Shown here piece by piece: positions 18,688 through 26,596 of a stretch of DNA of 64,000 bases. The first letter of the stretch is position 1; every line of letters begins with the position of its first letter. The notes under the pieces are model-generated. The model searched no databases. It was not told where the DNA came from and saw only the letters and a list, made by a program, of their open reading frames with translations. A program made the translations under genes and the position numbers. Origin of the DNA: Paragemmobacter straminiformis (GTDB lineage Bacteria > Pseudomonadota > Alphaproteobacteria > Rhodobacterales > Rhodobacteraceae); the NCBI RefSeq assembly GCF_014243445.1, contig NZ_JACLQD010000001.1, forward strand, positions 868,001 to 932,000. The letters run 5' to 3'.

Positions 18688-18952
18688 CGGCCCCGCGCTG
18701 GCCCATAGCACTGGCCAACCCGCACCTTCGGCCCCGCAACCGCCCACGAGGACAGGACAAGTCGCGGGGCCATCACTCTTTACGATGCGAAATCCGCGCG
18801 GGTCCGGACCGGACCGGGGCGACCCGCCCTTCGATGACCGCACTGCCGCAGGGGCATCCGCGCCCGCATGGCAACAGGATTCCGCAACGCGGGCAGGGCC
18901 ACTATCCACTATACGAAAGGCGTGGTCATTTGGCCGCCCTCCGGCCAGCCGG
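18688..18952. other. Intergenic region between convergent regulators
   Basis: 265 nt between the AraC-type and LuxR-type genes, which converge. The only feature seen is a CACTATCC motif at 18900-18920. No open frame with a ribosome site was seen. Confidence 0.4.
18900..18920 (+). promoter_or_regulatory. Copy 4 of shared motif CACTATCC-N7-CGAAA
   Basis: CACTATCCACTATACGAAAGG on the plus strand. It matches the copy at 13921 at both conserved ends (CACTATCC and CGAAAGG). It lies between convergent gene ends, so it is not an obvious promoter element. Confidence 0.4.
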
Positions 18953-19738
18953 TCACCGCAGCGACGACAGGGTCGAGATGAAGCGCGAGAACAGCTCGCC
19001 CTGCGATCCGATCTGCAACTTGGTGTAGATGTTGCGCTTGTGAATGCGCACCGTCCCCGGCGTGATCCCCATCGCCTGCCCCGTCGCCTCGGCGGAATAG
19101 CCCTTGAGCGTGTATTCCACCACCTCGGTCTCGCGCGCCGTCAGCAGGTTGCGCCCGAGGCTGCGAAAGGCGTGGTCGATCAGCGAGGTCAGCGCAGGCC
19201 CCGAACCGGCCGCCGGCCCGTCCTCGAACTGCCGCGCCAGATCCGACCAGTTGCGCCGCGCCACGGCAGCGACGAAGGGCAGCACCGCCGCAAGGTCACG
19301 AAACTCGCGCGCGGTAAAGGCCCGCGAGCTGCGCATCGCCGAGATCACCACGCTGACCCCTTGGCCCGCATCGACCATGAAGCCGATTTCCTCGGCCAGT
19401 TCGGTCTGGATGTAGTAATTCCGGAAGTATTCGCCCTGATAGAAACGGTCCGGCGCCAGATCGCGCAGCCGCACGATGCGGGGCAAGGCCGTGGTCGTGG
19501 CGTTCAGGTAGAACGGGTCCAGCAGATAGGGACCGGCCTGATAGTCGGCCACCATCACCTTGCGCTTCCAGTCCGGAAATTCGTCATGCAGCGCCAAGGG
19601 GCGCTGGTCGCCGCGATAGGCAAAGGTGACGCTATGCTCGAAAGGCGCGATGCAGCGCAGCGCGCCGACCAGTTCGGGCGCGAATGCGGGGCTGTTCAAC
19701 GCCTCCACGACGCGGGCGCTTGCCACGTGCCAGTCCAT
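18953..19738 (-). CDS. LuxR-type transcriptional regulator (solo)
   Basis: A 261-aa regulator. The C-terminal LuxR/FixJ helix-turn-helix is at about residues 195-255 (LTARETEVVEYTLKGYSAEATGQAMGITPGTVRIHKRNIYTKL). The N-terminal domain (DPFYLNATTTALPRIVRLRDLAPDRF, YYIQTELAEEIGF) looks like a ligand-sensing domain, but no luxI-type synthase is present. It is divergent from the polyamine-type ABC operon with about 133 nt between starts, so local control of that operon is likely. Confidence 0.85.
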   Translation of the reverse strand: MDWHVASARVVEALNSPAFAPELVGALRCIAPFEHSVTFAYRGDQRPLALHDEFPDWKRKVMVADYQAGPYLLDPFYLNATTTALPRIVRLRDLAPDRFYQGEYFRNYYIQTELAEEIGFMVDAGQGVSVVISAMRSSRAFTAREFRDLAAVLPFVAAVARRNWSDLARQFEDGPAAGSGPALTSLIDHAFRSLGRNLLTARETEVVEYTLKGYSAEATGQAMGITPGTVRIHKRNIYTKLQIGSQGELFSRFISTLSSLR

Positions 19739-19770
19739 CTGCCTCGTTCCGCCCCTTTTGCCCCGATCTA

Positions 19771-19792
19771 TGCCTTTTAGGGTATATACAGG
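19771..19792. promoter_or_regulatory. AT-rich palindrome in LuxR/ABC divergent promoter region
   Basis: The block TTTTAGGGTATATACAGG contains the palindrome GTATATAC (19782-19789), midway between the divergent starts at 19738 and 19872. It could be a -10 element or the operator of the LuxR-type protein. Inference from position only. Confidence 0.35.
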
Positions 19793-19871
19793 CTTTGCCG
19801 CCCTTCATAGGCTGAAGGCCACGAAAGGAATAGGCACCCGCGCGTGCCCAATCACAGGGAATGCCCGCCAG

Positions 19872-21005
19872 ATGACGGCTCCGACCCGAGGCGAAGACGA
19901 AAGCCAAGCGCCCGTGATCGCCGAATTCGTCGATACGACGAAGCGGTTCGGCGACATCGTGGCGGCAGAGCGGCTCAACCTGCAAATCCGGCGGGGAGAG
20001 TTCCTGTCCTTTCTCGGCCCGTCCGGCTGCGGCAAGACGACGGCGCTGCGCATGCTGGCCGGGCTTGAAACCCCGACCGAAGGGCGCATCCTGATCGACG
20101 GGCAGGATATGGGCGACGCCCCCGCGCACCGCCGCCCCGTGAACATGGTGTTCCAGCAATACGCGCTCTTTCCGCATATGACGGTGGCCGAAAACGTGGG
20201 CTACGGCCTGCGCCAGCGCCGCCCGCGCATGGACCGCGCCGAAATCGCCCGCCGCGTCGACCGCGCGCTTGAAACCGTGCGCCTTTCGGACTTTGGCCCG
20301 CGCCGCATCTGGCAGATGTCGGGCGGCCAGCAACAGCGCGTGGCACTGGCCCGCGCCATCGTCAACGAACCCAAGGTGCTGCTTCTCGACGAACCGATGG
20401 CCGCACTCGACGCCAAACTGCGCGGCGAGATGCAGATGGAACTGCTGTCGCTGCAACGTGTGCTGGGCATCACCTTCATCCTTGTGACCCATGACCAGCA
20501 GGAAGCCCTGTCCATGTCGGACCGCATCTGCCTTATGGGTCAGGGGCGCATCGTGCAGATCGGCACCCCGCGCGACCTTTATGACCGCCCCGCCAACCGC
20601 TACGCCGCCGGTTTCGTCGGCAGCGCGAACATGCTCGACGCCACAGTGCAATCGACCGCCGACGGTCAGGCCCGCGTCGCGCTGGCCGACGGATCGTCGG
20701 TCACGGTCTTTTCTGCCGGCGACCGCGCGGCGGGCGACAGGGTGGCCATCGCCGTCCGCCCCGAAGCCCTGCGCCTCTCGGTCTCGGACAGTGTCGACGC
20801 GGGGGCCACGGGTTTTGCCGCGACCATCACGCACAAGACCTTTCTCGGCGAACATATCGAATGCCTGCTGCATCATCCCGTGCTGGGACAATTGCAGGTC
20901 AACGTGCCCAGACAGGCCGAAAGAAGCCTGCCGGGTGCCGACGTGGGAAGAACCGTCCACGTCCTCTGGGATCACGGCAGCGGCCTGATCCTCGGTCAAG
21001 ACTGA
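19872..21005 (+). CDS. Polyamine-type ABC transporter ATP-binding protein (PotA-like)
   Basis: ATPase subunit, 377 aa. Walker A is GPSGCGKTT (near residue 49), the Q-loop is VFQQYALFPHM, the ABC signature is MSGGQQQRVALARA, Walker B is VLLLDEPMAALD and the switch histidine is in LVTHDQQEA. The C-terminal TOBE domain (residues 270-377) is typical of the Pot/Fbp/Mal group. The ATG at 19872 was chosen over an upstream extension that precedes any domain. First gene of a five-gene rightward operon. Confidence 0.9.
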   Translation: MTAPTRGEDESQAPVIAEFVDTTKRFGDIVAAERLNLQIRRGEFLSFLGPSGCGKTTALRMLAGLETPTEGRILIDGQDMGDAPAHRRPVNMVFQQYALFPHMTVAENVGYGLRQRRPRMDRAEIARRVDRALETVRLSDFGPRRIWQMSGGQQQRVALARAIVNEPKVLLLDEPMAALDAKLRGEMQMELLSLQRVLGITFILVTHDQQEALSMSDRICLMGQGRIVQIGTPRDLYDRPANRYAAGFVGSANMLDATVQSTADGQARVALADGSSVTVFSAGDRAAGDRVAIAVRPEALRLSVSDSVDAGATGFAATITHKTFLGEHIECLLHHPVLGQLQVNVPRQAERSLPGADVGRTVHVLWDHGSGLILGQD

Positions 21006-21029
21006 CACCTCCAACAAGGGAACGGACAC

Positions 21030-22184
21030 ATGCAAGACGACAAGGCTCCGATCACGCGTCAGAAGTTCATCGAAGAGTTGCTCCGGTATCGCAAAGGGTC
21101 GGTCACGCGACGGCATTTCCTTGGCGTGACGGGCCTTGGCACCGCCATGGCCGTGATGGGGGGCGCCATGCCTCTCTTGTCACCGCGCCGCGCCTTTGCC
21201 CAGGACATCGGCGGCGAGGTGGTGCTGGCCACCTGGCCCAACTACCATGACCCCGCCAACTTCGACGCCTTCGCCGCCGAAACGGGGGCCGCCGTGCAGG
21301 TCAACGTCTTCGGCTCGAACGAGGAGATGCTGGCCAAATTGCAGGCGGGCGGCTCGGGCTGGGATGTGTTCGTGCCCACCAACTACACGATCACCACCTA
21401 TGTCGATGCCGACCTGATCGAACCCCTGGACCTGTCGAAACTGCCCAATTACGACGCGGCCGCGTTCGAGGCGCGCTTTGCGGATGCGGGCACCGTCGGC
21501 GGCAAGCTCTATGCCGTGCCCAAGAACTGGGGCACCACCGGCATGGCCTGGGACAGCAGCAAGGCCAAGGCCCCCTTCACCAGCTGGAAGGAATTCTTCG
21601 ACGTCACCATGACCGATTTCTCGGGCCGGACGATGGTGCATGACTACCAGCTCACCACCATCGGCAACGCGCTGAAATACTTCGGCTATTCCTTCAACTC
21701 GATCGACGCCAAGGAACTTGCCGACGCCGAGAAGCTGCTGATCGACGTCAAGCCCCACCTCTTCGCCATCACCTCCGACTACCAGCCCGCCATGCGCAAC
21801 GGCGACGCGTGGCTGACCATGTGCTGGACCGGCGAAGGCAAGCAGCTCAACCGCGACATCCCCGAAATCCAGTTCGCCGTGGGCAAGGAAGGCGGCGAGA
21901 TCTGGTCGGATTACTACGCCATCCCCAAGAACGCCCCGCACCGCGACGCGGCCTATGCGCTGATCAACTACCTGATCGACCCGCAGGTGAACGCGAAAGA
22001 GGCGCTGGCCCACGGCTTCCCGGTCGCGGATTCGCGCGTCAACGCGCTTCTGCCGCCCGAGCTGCTGGCCGACCCGATCCTGCACCCCGCCGCCGAATTG
22101 CTGAACGCGCTCGAATTCGGCGCGGCGGTCACCCTGACCGATCCGAACCGTGCCGAGCTTATGGCGCGGTTCAAATCGGCCTGA
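21030..22184 (+). CDS. Periplasmic polyamine-type solute-binding protein (PotD-like)
   Basis: Binding subunit, 384 aa. A twin-arginine (Tat) signal is visible: TRRHFLG near residues 27-33, then a hydrophobic stretch ending RRAFA, which suggests export of the folded protein. The mature part has the PotD/PotF fold signatures VLATWPNYHDPANF and VPKNWGTTGMAWD. The ribosome site is AAGGGAACGG. The exact substrate (spermidine, putrescine or similar) is not readable from sequence. Confidence 0.9.
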   Translation: MQDDKAPITRQKFIEELLRYRKGSVTRRHFLGVTGLGTAMAVMGGAMPLLSPRRAFAQDIGGEVVLATWPNYHDPANFDAFAAETGAAVQVNVFGSNEEMLAKLQAGGSGWDVFVPTNYTITTYVDADLIEPLDLSKLPNYDAAAFEARFADAGTVGGKLYAVPKNWGTTGMAWDSSKAKAPFTSWKEFFDVTMTDFSGRTMVHDYQLTTIGNALKYFGYSFNSIDAKELADAEKLLIDVKPHLFAITSDYQPAMRNGDAWLTMCWTGEGKQLNRDIPEIQFAVGKEGGEIWSDYYAIPKNAPHRDAAYALINYLIDPQVNAKEALAHGFPVADSRVNALLPPELLADPILHPAAELLNALEFGAAVTLTDPNRAELMARFKSA

Positions 22185-22218
22185 GGCAGCGGCGCGGCAA
22201 AGGGGAACGGACAGGACG

Positions 22219-23076
22219 ATGGCGATCTCGCGGCACAAGGCGCGGCTTTTGCTGCTGGGTCCGGCAGGGCTGTGGTATGCGGCCCTGCTGGTGCTGCCGC
22301 TTGCCGTCGTCCTTGTCTATTCCTTCGGAGAACGCGCGGCGGCGGGCGGATACGCCCCCGCCTTCACCCTTGCGCAATATGCCAATCTCGGCAGCCGCTG
22401 GGCCGCCTTCAAGAACACGCTGGTCCTTGCCCCCGCCGGCACGCTGGCCGCGCTGCTGATCGCCTATCCGCTGGCCTATTTCCTTGCTGTCCGCGTCAAC
22501 CCGAAATGGCGCACGGCGCTTCTGGTGCTGGTGATCGTGCCCTTCTGGACCTCGATCCTGATCCGCTCCTACGCCTGGATCTACCTGCTCGGCGGGCGCG
22601 GCATCCCGACACTTCTGGCCGACCTCGGCCTTGGTGACTGGCGGCTGATCAACACCCCCTTCGCGGTGCTGGTGGGCATCGTCTACGGCTACCTGCCGCT
22701 GATGGTCTTTCCGGTCTATGTCAGCCTCGAGAAACTCGACAAACGCCTTCTCGAAGCGGCAGCCGACCTTGGCGCGCCGCCGTGGCGCAGCTTCCTGCAA
22801 GTGACGCTGCCGCTGTCGCTGCCCGGCGTGGCGACGGGGTCGATGCTCGTCTTCATCCTTTTGATGGGGGAATACCTGATCCCGCAGATGCTTGGCGGCG
22901 GAAAGGTCTTTTTCGTCGGCAACGCGCTGGTCGATCTGTTCCTGCAATCGCGCAACTGGGCCTTTGGTTCGGCCATGTCCGTGACGCTGGTTGCAACCAT
23001 GCTTGTCGTGGTCACGCTTTACATGCGCTTCCTGAAACGCATCGGCGCGGCCCGCGACGACATCGGCGTGATGTAG
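22219..23076 (+). CDS. Polyamine-type ABC transporter permease (PotB-like)
   Basis: Inner-membrane permease, 285 aa with six helices. The EAA loop is near residues 180-205 (LLEAAADLGAPPWRSFLQVTLPLSLPG). The ATG at 22219 follows AGGGGAACGGACAGGA. It lies between the binding protein and the second permease, the standard potABCD-like arrangement. Confidence 0.92.
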   Translation: MAISRHKARLLLLGPAGLWYAALLVLPLAVVLVYSFGERAAAGGYAPAFTLAQYANLGSRWAAFKNTLVLAPAGTLAALLIAYPLAYFLAVRVNPKWRTALLVLVIVPFWTSILIRSYAWIYLLGGRGIPTLLADLGLGDWRLINTPFAVLVGIVYGYLPLMVFPVYVSLEKLDKRLLEAAADLGAPPWRSFLQVTLPLSLPGVATGSMLVFILLMGEYLIPQMLGGGKVFFVGNALVDLFLQSRNWAFGSAMSVTLVATMLVVVTLYMRFLKRIGAARDDIGVM

Positions 23077-23084
23077 GGGGCCGC

Positions 23085-23888
23085 ATGCGCATTTACGCCA
23101 CGCTCGTCTACCTGTTCCTGTACCTGCCCATCGGGATCATCGCGCTGTTCAGCTTTTCGGCAGGCCGCTCGGCCAGCCAGATGCAGGGCGTCTCGGTCGT
23201 CTGGTATGGCAAGGCGCTGTCCAATCCCTTCGTGATCGACGCGCTCAAGACTTCGGCCTCGGTCGCCCTCACCTCGGCGGTCCTCGCCTCGGTTTTCGGC
23301 ACGATGGCGGCCCTTGCCCTGACCGGCATGAAAGGCCGCCTGCGCGTGCTGTTCGACGCGATGGTCTACATCGCCATCATGATCCCCGGCATCGTGATCG
23401 GCATCGCCACCCTCATCGCGCTTGTCACCGTCTTCGACAGCGTCAACCCGTGGCTCGAACCGCTGACCGGCTACCGCCTGTCGATGGGCTTTGCCAGCCT
23501 GACAGCCGCGCATGTCCTGTTCACCATGTCGCTGGTCATCGTCATCGTCCGCGCCCGCATCGAGGCGATGGACCGCAGCCTGATCGAGGCCTCGTCGGAC
23601 CTCGGGGCAAGCCCCCTCGCCACCTTCTGGCAGGTGACGCTGCCGCTGCTCTTTCCCGCCATCCTCGCGGGCTTCCTGCTCGCCTTCACCTTCAGCTTCG
23701 ACGACTTCATCATCGCCTTCTTCGTCGCAGGCTCTGAAACCACGCTGCCCATCTACATCTTCTCGTCGATCCGCCGCGGCGTGACGCCCGAAATCAACGC
23801 CATCGGCACGATGGTCATGGCCACCTCGCTGCTGCTGCTCGTTCTGGCCCAGACGATGCTGCGGCGGGCCGGCACCTCCAAACAATGA
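23085..23888 (+). CDS. Polyamine-type ABC transporter permease (PotC-like)
   Basis: Second permease, 267 aa with six helices. The EAA loop is LIEASSDLGASPLATFWQVTLP near residue 165, and FSFDDFIIAFFVAG further on is a PotC signature. It begins 9 nt after the first permease gene. Its stop lies close to the start of the SDR gene, so all five genes are probably one transcript. Confidence 0.92.
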   Translation: MRIYATLVYLFLYLPIGIIALFSFSAGRSASQMQGVSVVWYGKALSNPFVIDALKTSASVALTSAVLASVFGTMAALALTGMKGRLRVLFDAMVYIAIMIPGIVIGIATLIALVTVFDSVNPWLEPLTGYRLSMGFASLTAAHVLFTMSLVIVIVRARIEAMDRSLIEASSDLGASPLATFWQVTLPLLFPAILAGFLLAFTFSFDDFIIAFFVAGSETTLPIYIFSSIRRGVTPEINAIGTMVMATSLLLLVLAQTMLRRAGTSKQ

Positions 23889-23902
23889 CAGGAGCGCACC
23901 CC

Positions 23903-24667
23903 ATGTCCGGATGCCTGCAATCACGCGTCGTTCTGGTGACGGGCGCAGGCTCGGGCATCGGGCGGGCAGGGGCGATCGCGATGGGCGGCGAAGGTGCGAC
24001 CGTCATCGTGACCGACCTCGACCCCACCCTTGCCGAGGCAACCGCCGCCGCCATCCGCGCGGACAGAGGCAAGGCCGAAGCCCTGCCCCTCGACGTGCGC
24101 GACGATGCCGCAATCGACGCCGTCGTCGCCGATATCACCGCCCGCCACGGACGGCTTGATGTGGTGCATTCGCACGCGGGCATCCAGATCGCCGGAAAGC
24201 TGGAAGAGGTGAGCCCCGCGCAGATGGACCTGTCTTGGGCGCTGAACGTGCGGTCGCATTTCGTGCTGTCGCGCGCCGTGCTGCCGCAGATGCGCGCGCA
24301 GGGCGGCGGGTCGGTCATCATCACCGCCTCCAATTCCGGCTGCCAATACGACCGCGGCATGATCTCTTATGCCACGACCAAACACGCCGCCGTCGCGATG
24401 GTGCGCCAGATGGCCGCCGACTACGCGCGCGAGAAGATCCGCTTCAACGCCCTGTGCCCCGGTTTCGTGGACACCCCCTTCAACGCAGGGTTCGAACGGC
24501 AGATGGGCGGGCGCGCGGCGCTCGAATCCTACATCAGCGACACCATCCCGATGGGCCGCTGGGCCACGCCGCAGGAAATCGCCGACGGCATCGTTTTCCT
24601 CGCATCGGACCGTTCGTCCTTTGTGACCGGCCTCGCGCTGGTCATCGACGGGGGCGAAATCCTCTAG
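23903..24667 (+). CDS. Short-chain dehydrogenase/reductase (SDR)
   Basis: NAD(P)-dependent oxidoreductase of 254 aa. The cofactor motif TGAGSGIG is at residues 13-20, followed by Asp in VTDLDP (NAD preference likely). The catalytic Tyr-Lys is in ISYATTKHA (near residue 154). The glycine of the usual NNAG motif is kept but the motif itself reads HSHAGI, which is unusual. Last gene of the polyamine-type operon, so it may oxidise a product of the imported compound. Its stop codon marks the left border of the prophage remnant. Confidence 0.88.
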   Translation: MSGCLQSRVVLVTGAGSGIGRAGAIAMGGEGATVIVTDLDPTLAEATAAAIRADRGKAEALPLDVRDDAAIDAVVADITARHGRLDVVHSHAGIQIAGKLEEVSPAQMDLSWALNVRSHFVLSRAVLPQMRAQGGGSVIITASNSGCQYDRGMISYATTKHAAVAMVRQMAADYAREKIRFNALCPGFVDTPFNAGFERQMGGRAALESYISDTIPMGRWATPQEIADGIVFLASDRSSFVTGLALVIDGGEIL

Positions 24668-24668
24668 C

Positions 24669-24956
24669 CGCCCGGCCGCCTGCCGCGTCGATCGGGAGGG
24701 CGTGCTGTTCTACCTCGACCCGCCCTATTGGGGCTGCGAGGACGACTATGGCCGGACCCTCTTCAGCCGCGAGCGGTTCGAGGATTTGGCGGGCCTTTTA
24801 CGGGGCCTTAAAGGCCACTTTATCCTGTCGCTGAACGACTTGCCCGAGGTGCGGGAATGCTTCGCCGGATTGCAGATATCCGAGGTCACCACGACCTACA
24901 CCATCGCGGCCGGCGCGGCCCAAGGCGGGCGGCGCGAGCTGCTGATCAGCAACTGG
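24669..24956 (+). pseudogene. D12-class adenine DNA methyltransferase, C-terminal fragment
   Basis: The frame reads REGVLFYLDPPYWGCEDDYG, the catalytic DPPY region of Dam-like N6-adenine methylases, and continues to RRELLISNW, the usual end of these proteins. The N-terminal half with the AdoMet-binding FxGxG motif is missing: the fragment begins exactly where the SDR gene ends. No stop codon follows the natural end, because the frame runs into the antisense of the endolysin fragment. It is broken at both ends and presumably inactive. Confidence 0.85.
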
Positions 24957-25229
24957 AGGTTGCCTTCGGCTGCCTGCGTCGAACTCCCACTGATTGGCGC
25001 GGCCCATCACGGCGTTGACCGTCGGCTCGTAATTCTTCGCCAAGGCCTGCTCTGTCATGACCCGGGCCTGATCGAGGGTGATCTGCATGCGCGGCCCGAC
25101 CTTGCCCACACCCGCGGCGCTGGTGATGCCGGGGCCGATGGTCCACTTGCCTGCGGGACAAAGATACGACCGAAGGACCATACCGTCTTCGAGTTCGAGA
25201 GCGGCCAGACCCTTCTGTGACGTGCGCAT
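24957..25229 (-). pseudogene. Phage endolysin (GH24 lysozyme), N-terminal fragment
   Basis: Residues 1-86 match the T4/R21-like lysozyme fold: SQKGLAALE, YLCPAGKWTIG, ITLDQARVMTEQAL, NAVMGRANQWEFDAG. The protein then runs into unrelated sequence, which is the antisense of the methylase fragment. The C-terminal half is therefore lost. At the position of the catalytic Glu (nine residues before Cys24 and fifteen before Thr30) there is Asp15, and the GYG that follows TI in relatives is GPG. The start codon lies directly after a terminator U-run. Confidence 0.8.
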
Positions 25230-25230
25230 G

Positions 25231-25254
25231 AAAAATCCCCGCTGAGCGGGGCTT
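25231..25254 (-). terminator. Rho-independent terminator of prophage early operon
   Basis: Minus-strand stem CCCCGC/GCGGGG (25237-25251, loop TCA) followed by ATTTTT. It lies 78 nt after the stop of the HTH gene and would end the leftward early transcript just before the endolysin fragment. Confidence 0.8.
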
Positions 25255-25331
25255 CAACCCCCGGTTTCAGGGGTCAGGATGCAATGCGAATTTCGGGAAA
25301 TTAGCCCGCAACGGCGTGCGGGGTGGCGAAG

Positions 25332-25709
25332 TCAGAAGAGACGCATCTGGCGGCTGTCGGGGGCGGCATCGGTGCTGGCGGGGACAGCGGCAAGCCAGCG
25401 GCGCACGGCCACATCCGACGCGTGCAGTCTGCGTGCAATTTCTGCAACGGGCAAGCCCTGAGATTTCCAGAGCTGCGCAAGCCACGGTTTGGGCATCGGA
25501 ACGCGGCGGGGCAGGTGGACGCGGTCGGCCAGATCGGCCAGACGGCGGGCAGTCTCGACCCCCAGCTCGCGCTCGACCATGCCGCGCCCTTTGGGATCGC
25601 GGGCGATGTAAAGCTCGGCCCCGCCGAAGGCCACAAAGAACCGGACGGCCTCATCCTCGCCAAGGGCCATGACATAGGGTTCAACATGGGCGGGGGGACG
25701 CACGGTCAC
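25332..25709 (-). CDS. Phage helix-turn-helix protein at the middle-regulator position
   Basis: A 125-aa protein with a C-terminal helix-turn-helix (about residues 74-107: KPWLAQLWKSQGLPVAEIAR then HASDVAVRRWLA). GTG start overlapping the stop of the upstream gene (GTGA). In Mu-like phages the last early gene after GemA is a Mor-type activator of late genes; this gene holds that place, but the sequence is not clearly Mor. Most likely a DNA-binding regulator or a conserved small phage protein. Confidence 0.7.
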   Translation of the reverse strand: MTVRPPAHVEPYVMALGEDEAVRFFVAFGGAELYIARDPKGRGMVERELGVETARRLADLADRVHLPRRVPMPKPWLAQLWKSQGLPVAEIARRLHASDVAVRRWLAAVPASTDAAPDSRQMRLF

Positions 25710-25918
25710 GACCGCACCTCGCGCTGCAGCGAGTTGACCTTGGCCTTCAGCATCTCGATATGGCTGCGAAGCCCACGCTGTGCCCGCTCGTTCTTCAGGA
25801 CCTCGCGCTGGAATGCCTCCTCCAGCACACGCAACCGATCGAAGAGGTGGAGGATGGCCACCTGCTCGGGGTTAAGCGTCAGGGCCCCCAACGGCGGGAA
25901 TTCGGGGCGCTCCGTCAT
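25706..25918 (-). CDS. Small coiled-coil phage protein, 70 aa
   Basis: Starts MTERPEFPPLGALTLNPEQV and ends with a heptad-like helix (VLEEAFQREVLKNERAQRGL, then LKAKVNSLQREV). ATG chosen at 25918, where it overlaps the methylase stop (ATGA); a longer start adds only a Gly/Arg-rich stretch. Function unknown; part of the early operon. Confidence 0.6.
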   Translation of the reverse strand: MTERPEFPPLGALTLNPEQVAILHLFDRLRVLEEAFQREVLKNERAQRGLRSHIEMLKAKVNSLQREVRS

Positions 25919-26502
25919 GCCACGCCCTCGAACTTGCCCGCCTCGTTGCCCCAACCCGCCCAGCCCGCGCGCGGCTGGCGGCTGAACAGCTCGATCCTCT
26001 GCGCCTGTGGCATCAGCGCCTCGGCCGCTGCAAAGGCCTCGTCCGGCTTCCGGCTATGCTCGCGCTTCGGCGCCATCACGACCGACCGCACGCATTTCTC
26101 GGTGCGGGGCGCGCCTCGTGTGGCGATCAGGAAGGGCTCGCCCGCGTTTCGCAGCAGATAGCCGGTGCCGAAGGCGAGCTTCCCCGCCGACTTCGCCGTC
26201 TTCACCCAATGCCCGCCTGTCTTGTACTCGAACCCCCACGCCTCGATCACCTGCAGCGCGGCGGGCAGCATCGGCGACACCGCCCAGAGCCACAGCAGGC
26301 AGTTTTCAGCGGCAAGGATCGACACGGGCAGGGCGGCGATCTCGTCGAGGGTCATGCATTCGTAATGTGCCTGCGGCGCGCGCTCGTAACCCTTGGGGCT
26401 GCGCATCTCGTAGGCCCAAGGCGGGTCGGCCATGATCATCTGGAACCCGCCAGCGGGGCGGCGGTCGATGAACTGCCGCGTAACGATGCGGGGGTCAGCC
26501 AT
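25915..26502 (-). CDS. MT-A70 family N6-adenine methyltransferase
   Basis: A 195-aa AdoMet-dependent methylase. The catalytic DPPW motif (MIMADPPWAYEM) is near residues 24-34, followed by the MT-A70 blocks LLWLWAVSPMLPAALQVIEAWGFEYKTG (residues 69-96), AFGTGYLLRNAGEPFLIATRG and the C-terminal ELFSRQPRAGWAGWGNE. No restriction gene is adjacent, so it is an orphan phage methylase, probably protecting phage DNA or affecting gene control. ATG at 26502 is favoured over a TTG three codons upstream. Confidence 0.9.
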   Translation of the reverse strand: MADPRIVTRQFIDRRPAGGFQMIMADPPWAYEMRSPKGYERAPQAHYECMTLDEIAALPVSILAAENCLLWLWAVSPMLPAALQVIEAWGFEYKTGGHWVKTAKSAGKLAFGTGYLLRNAGEPFLIATRGAPRTEKCVRSVVMAPKREHSRKPDEAFAAAEALMPQAQRIELFSRQPRAGWAGWGNEAGKFEGVA

Positions 26503-26596
26503 ACGCTTCAACCTGCAAGGTCTTTAACTTGTACGATGCCGTGCCATCATGTCGGGGCGAATCGTTCTCCGGCGTCATAGAAAAGGAACACCGACC

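Noticed and set aside
18953-19738. Quorum-sensing pair
   Set aside because: No luxI-type synthase nearby, and the sensor domain does not show the usual acyl-homoserine lactone pocket residues clearly.
24957-25220. 3' extension of the methylase fragment frame
   Set aside because: After NWRLP the translation is only the antisense of the endolysin fragment.
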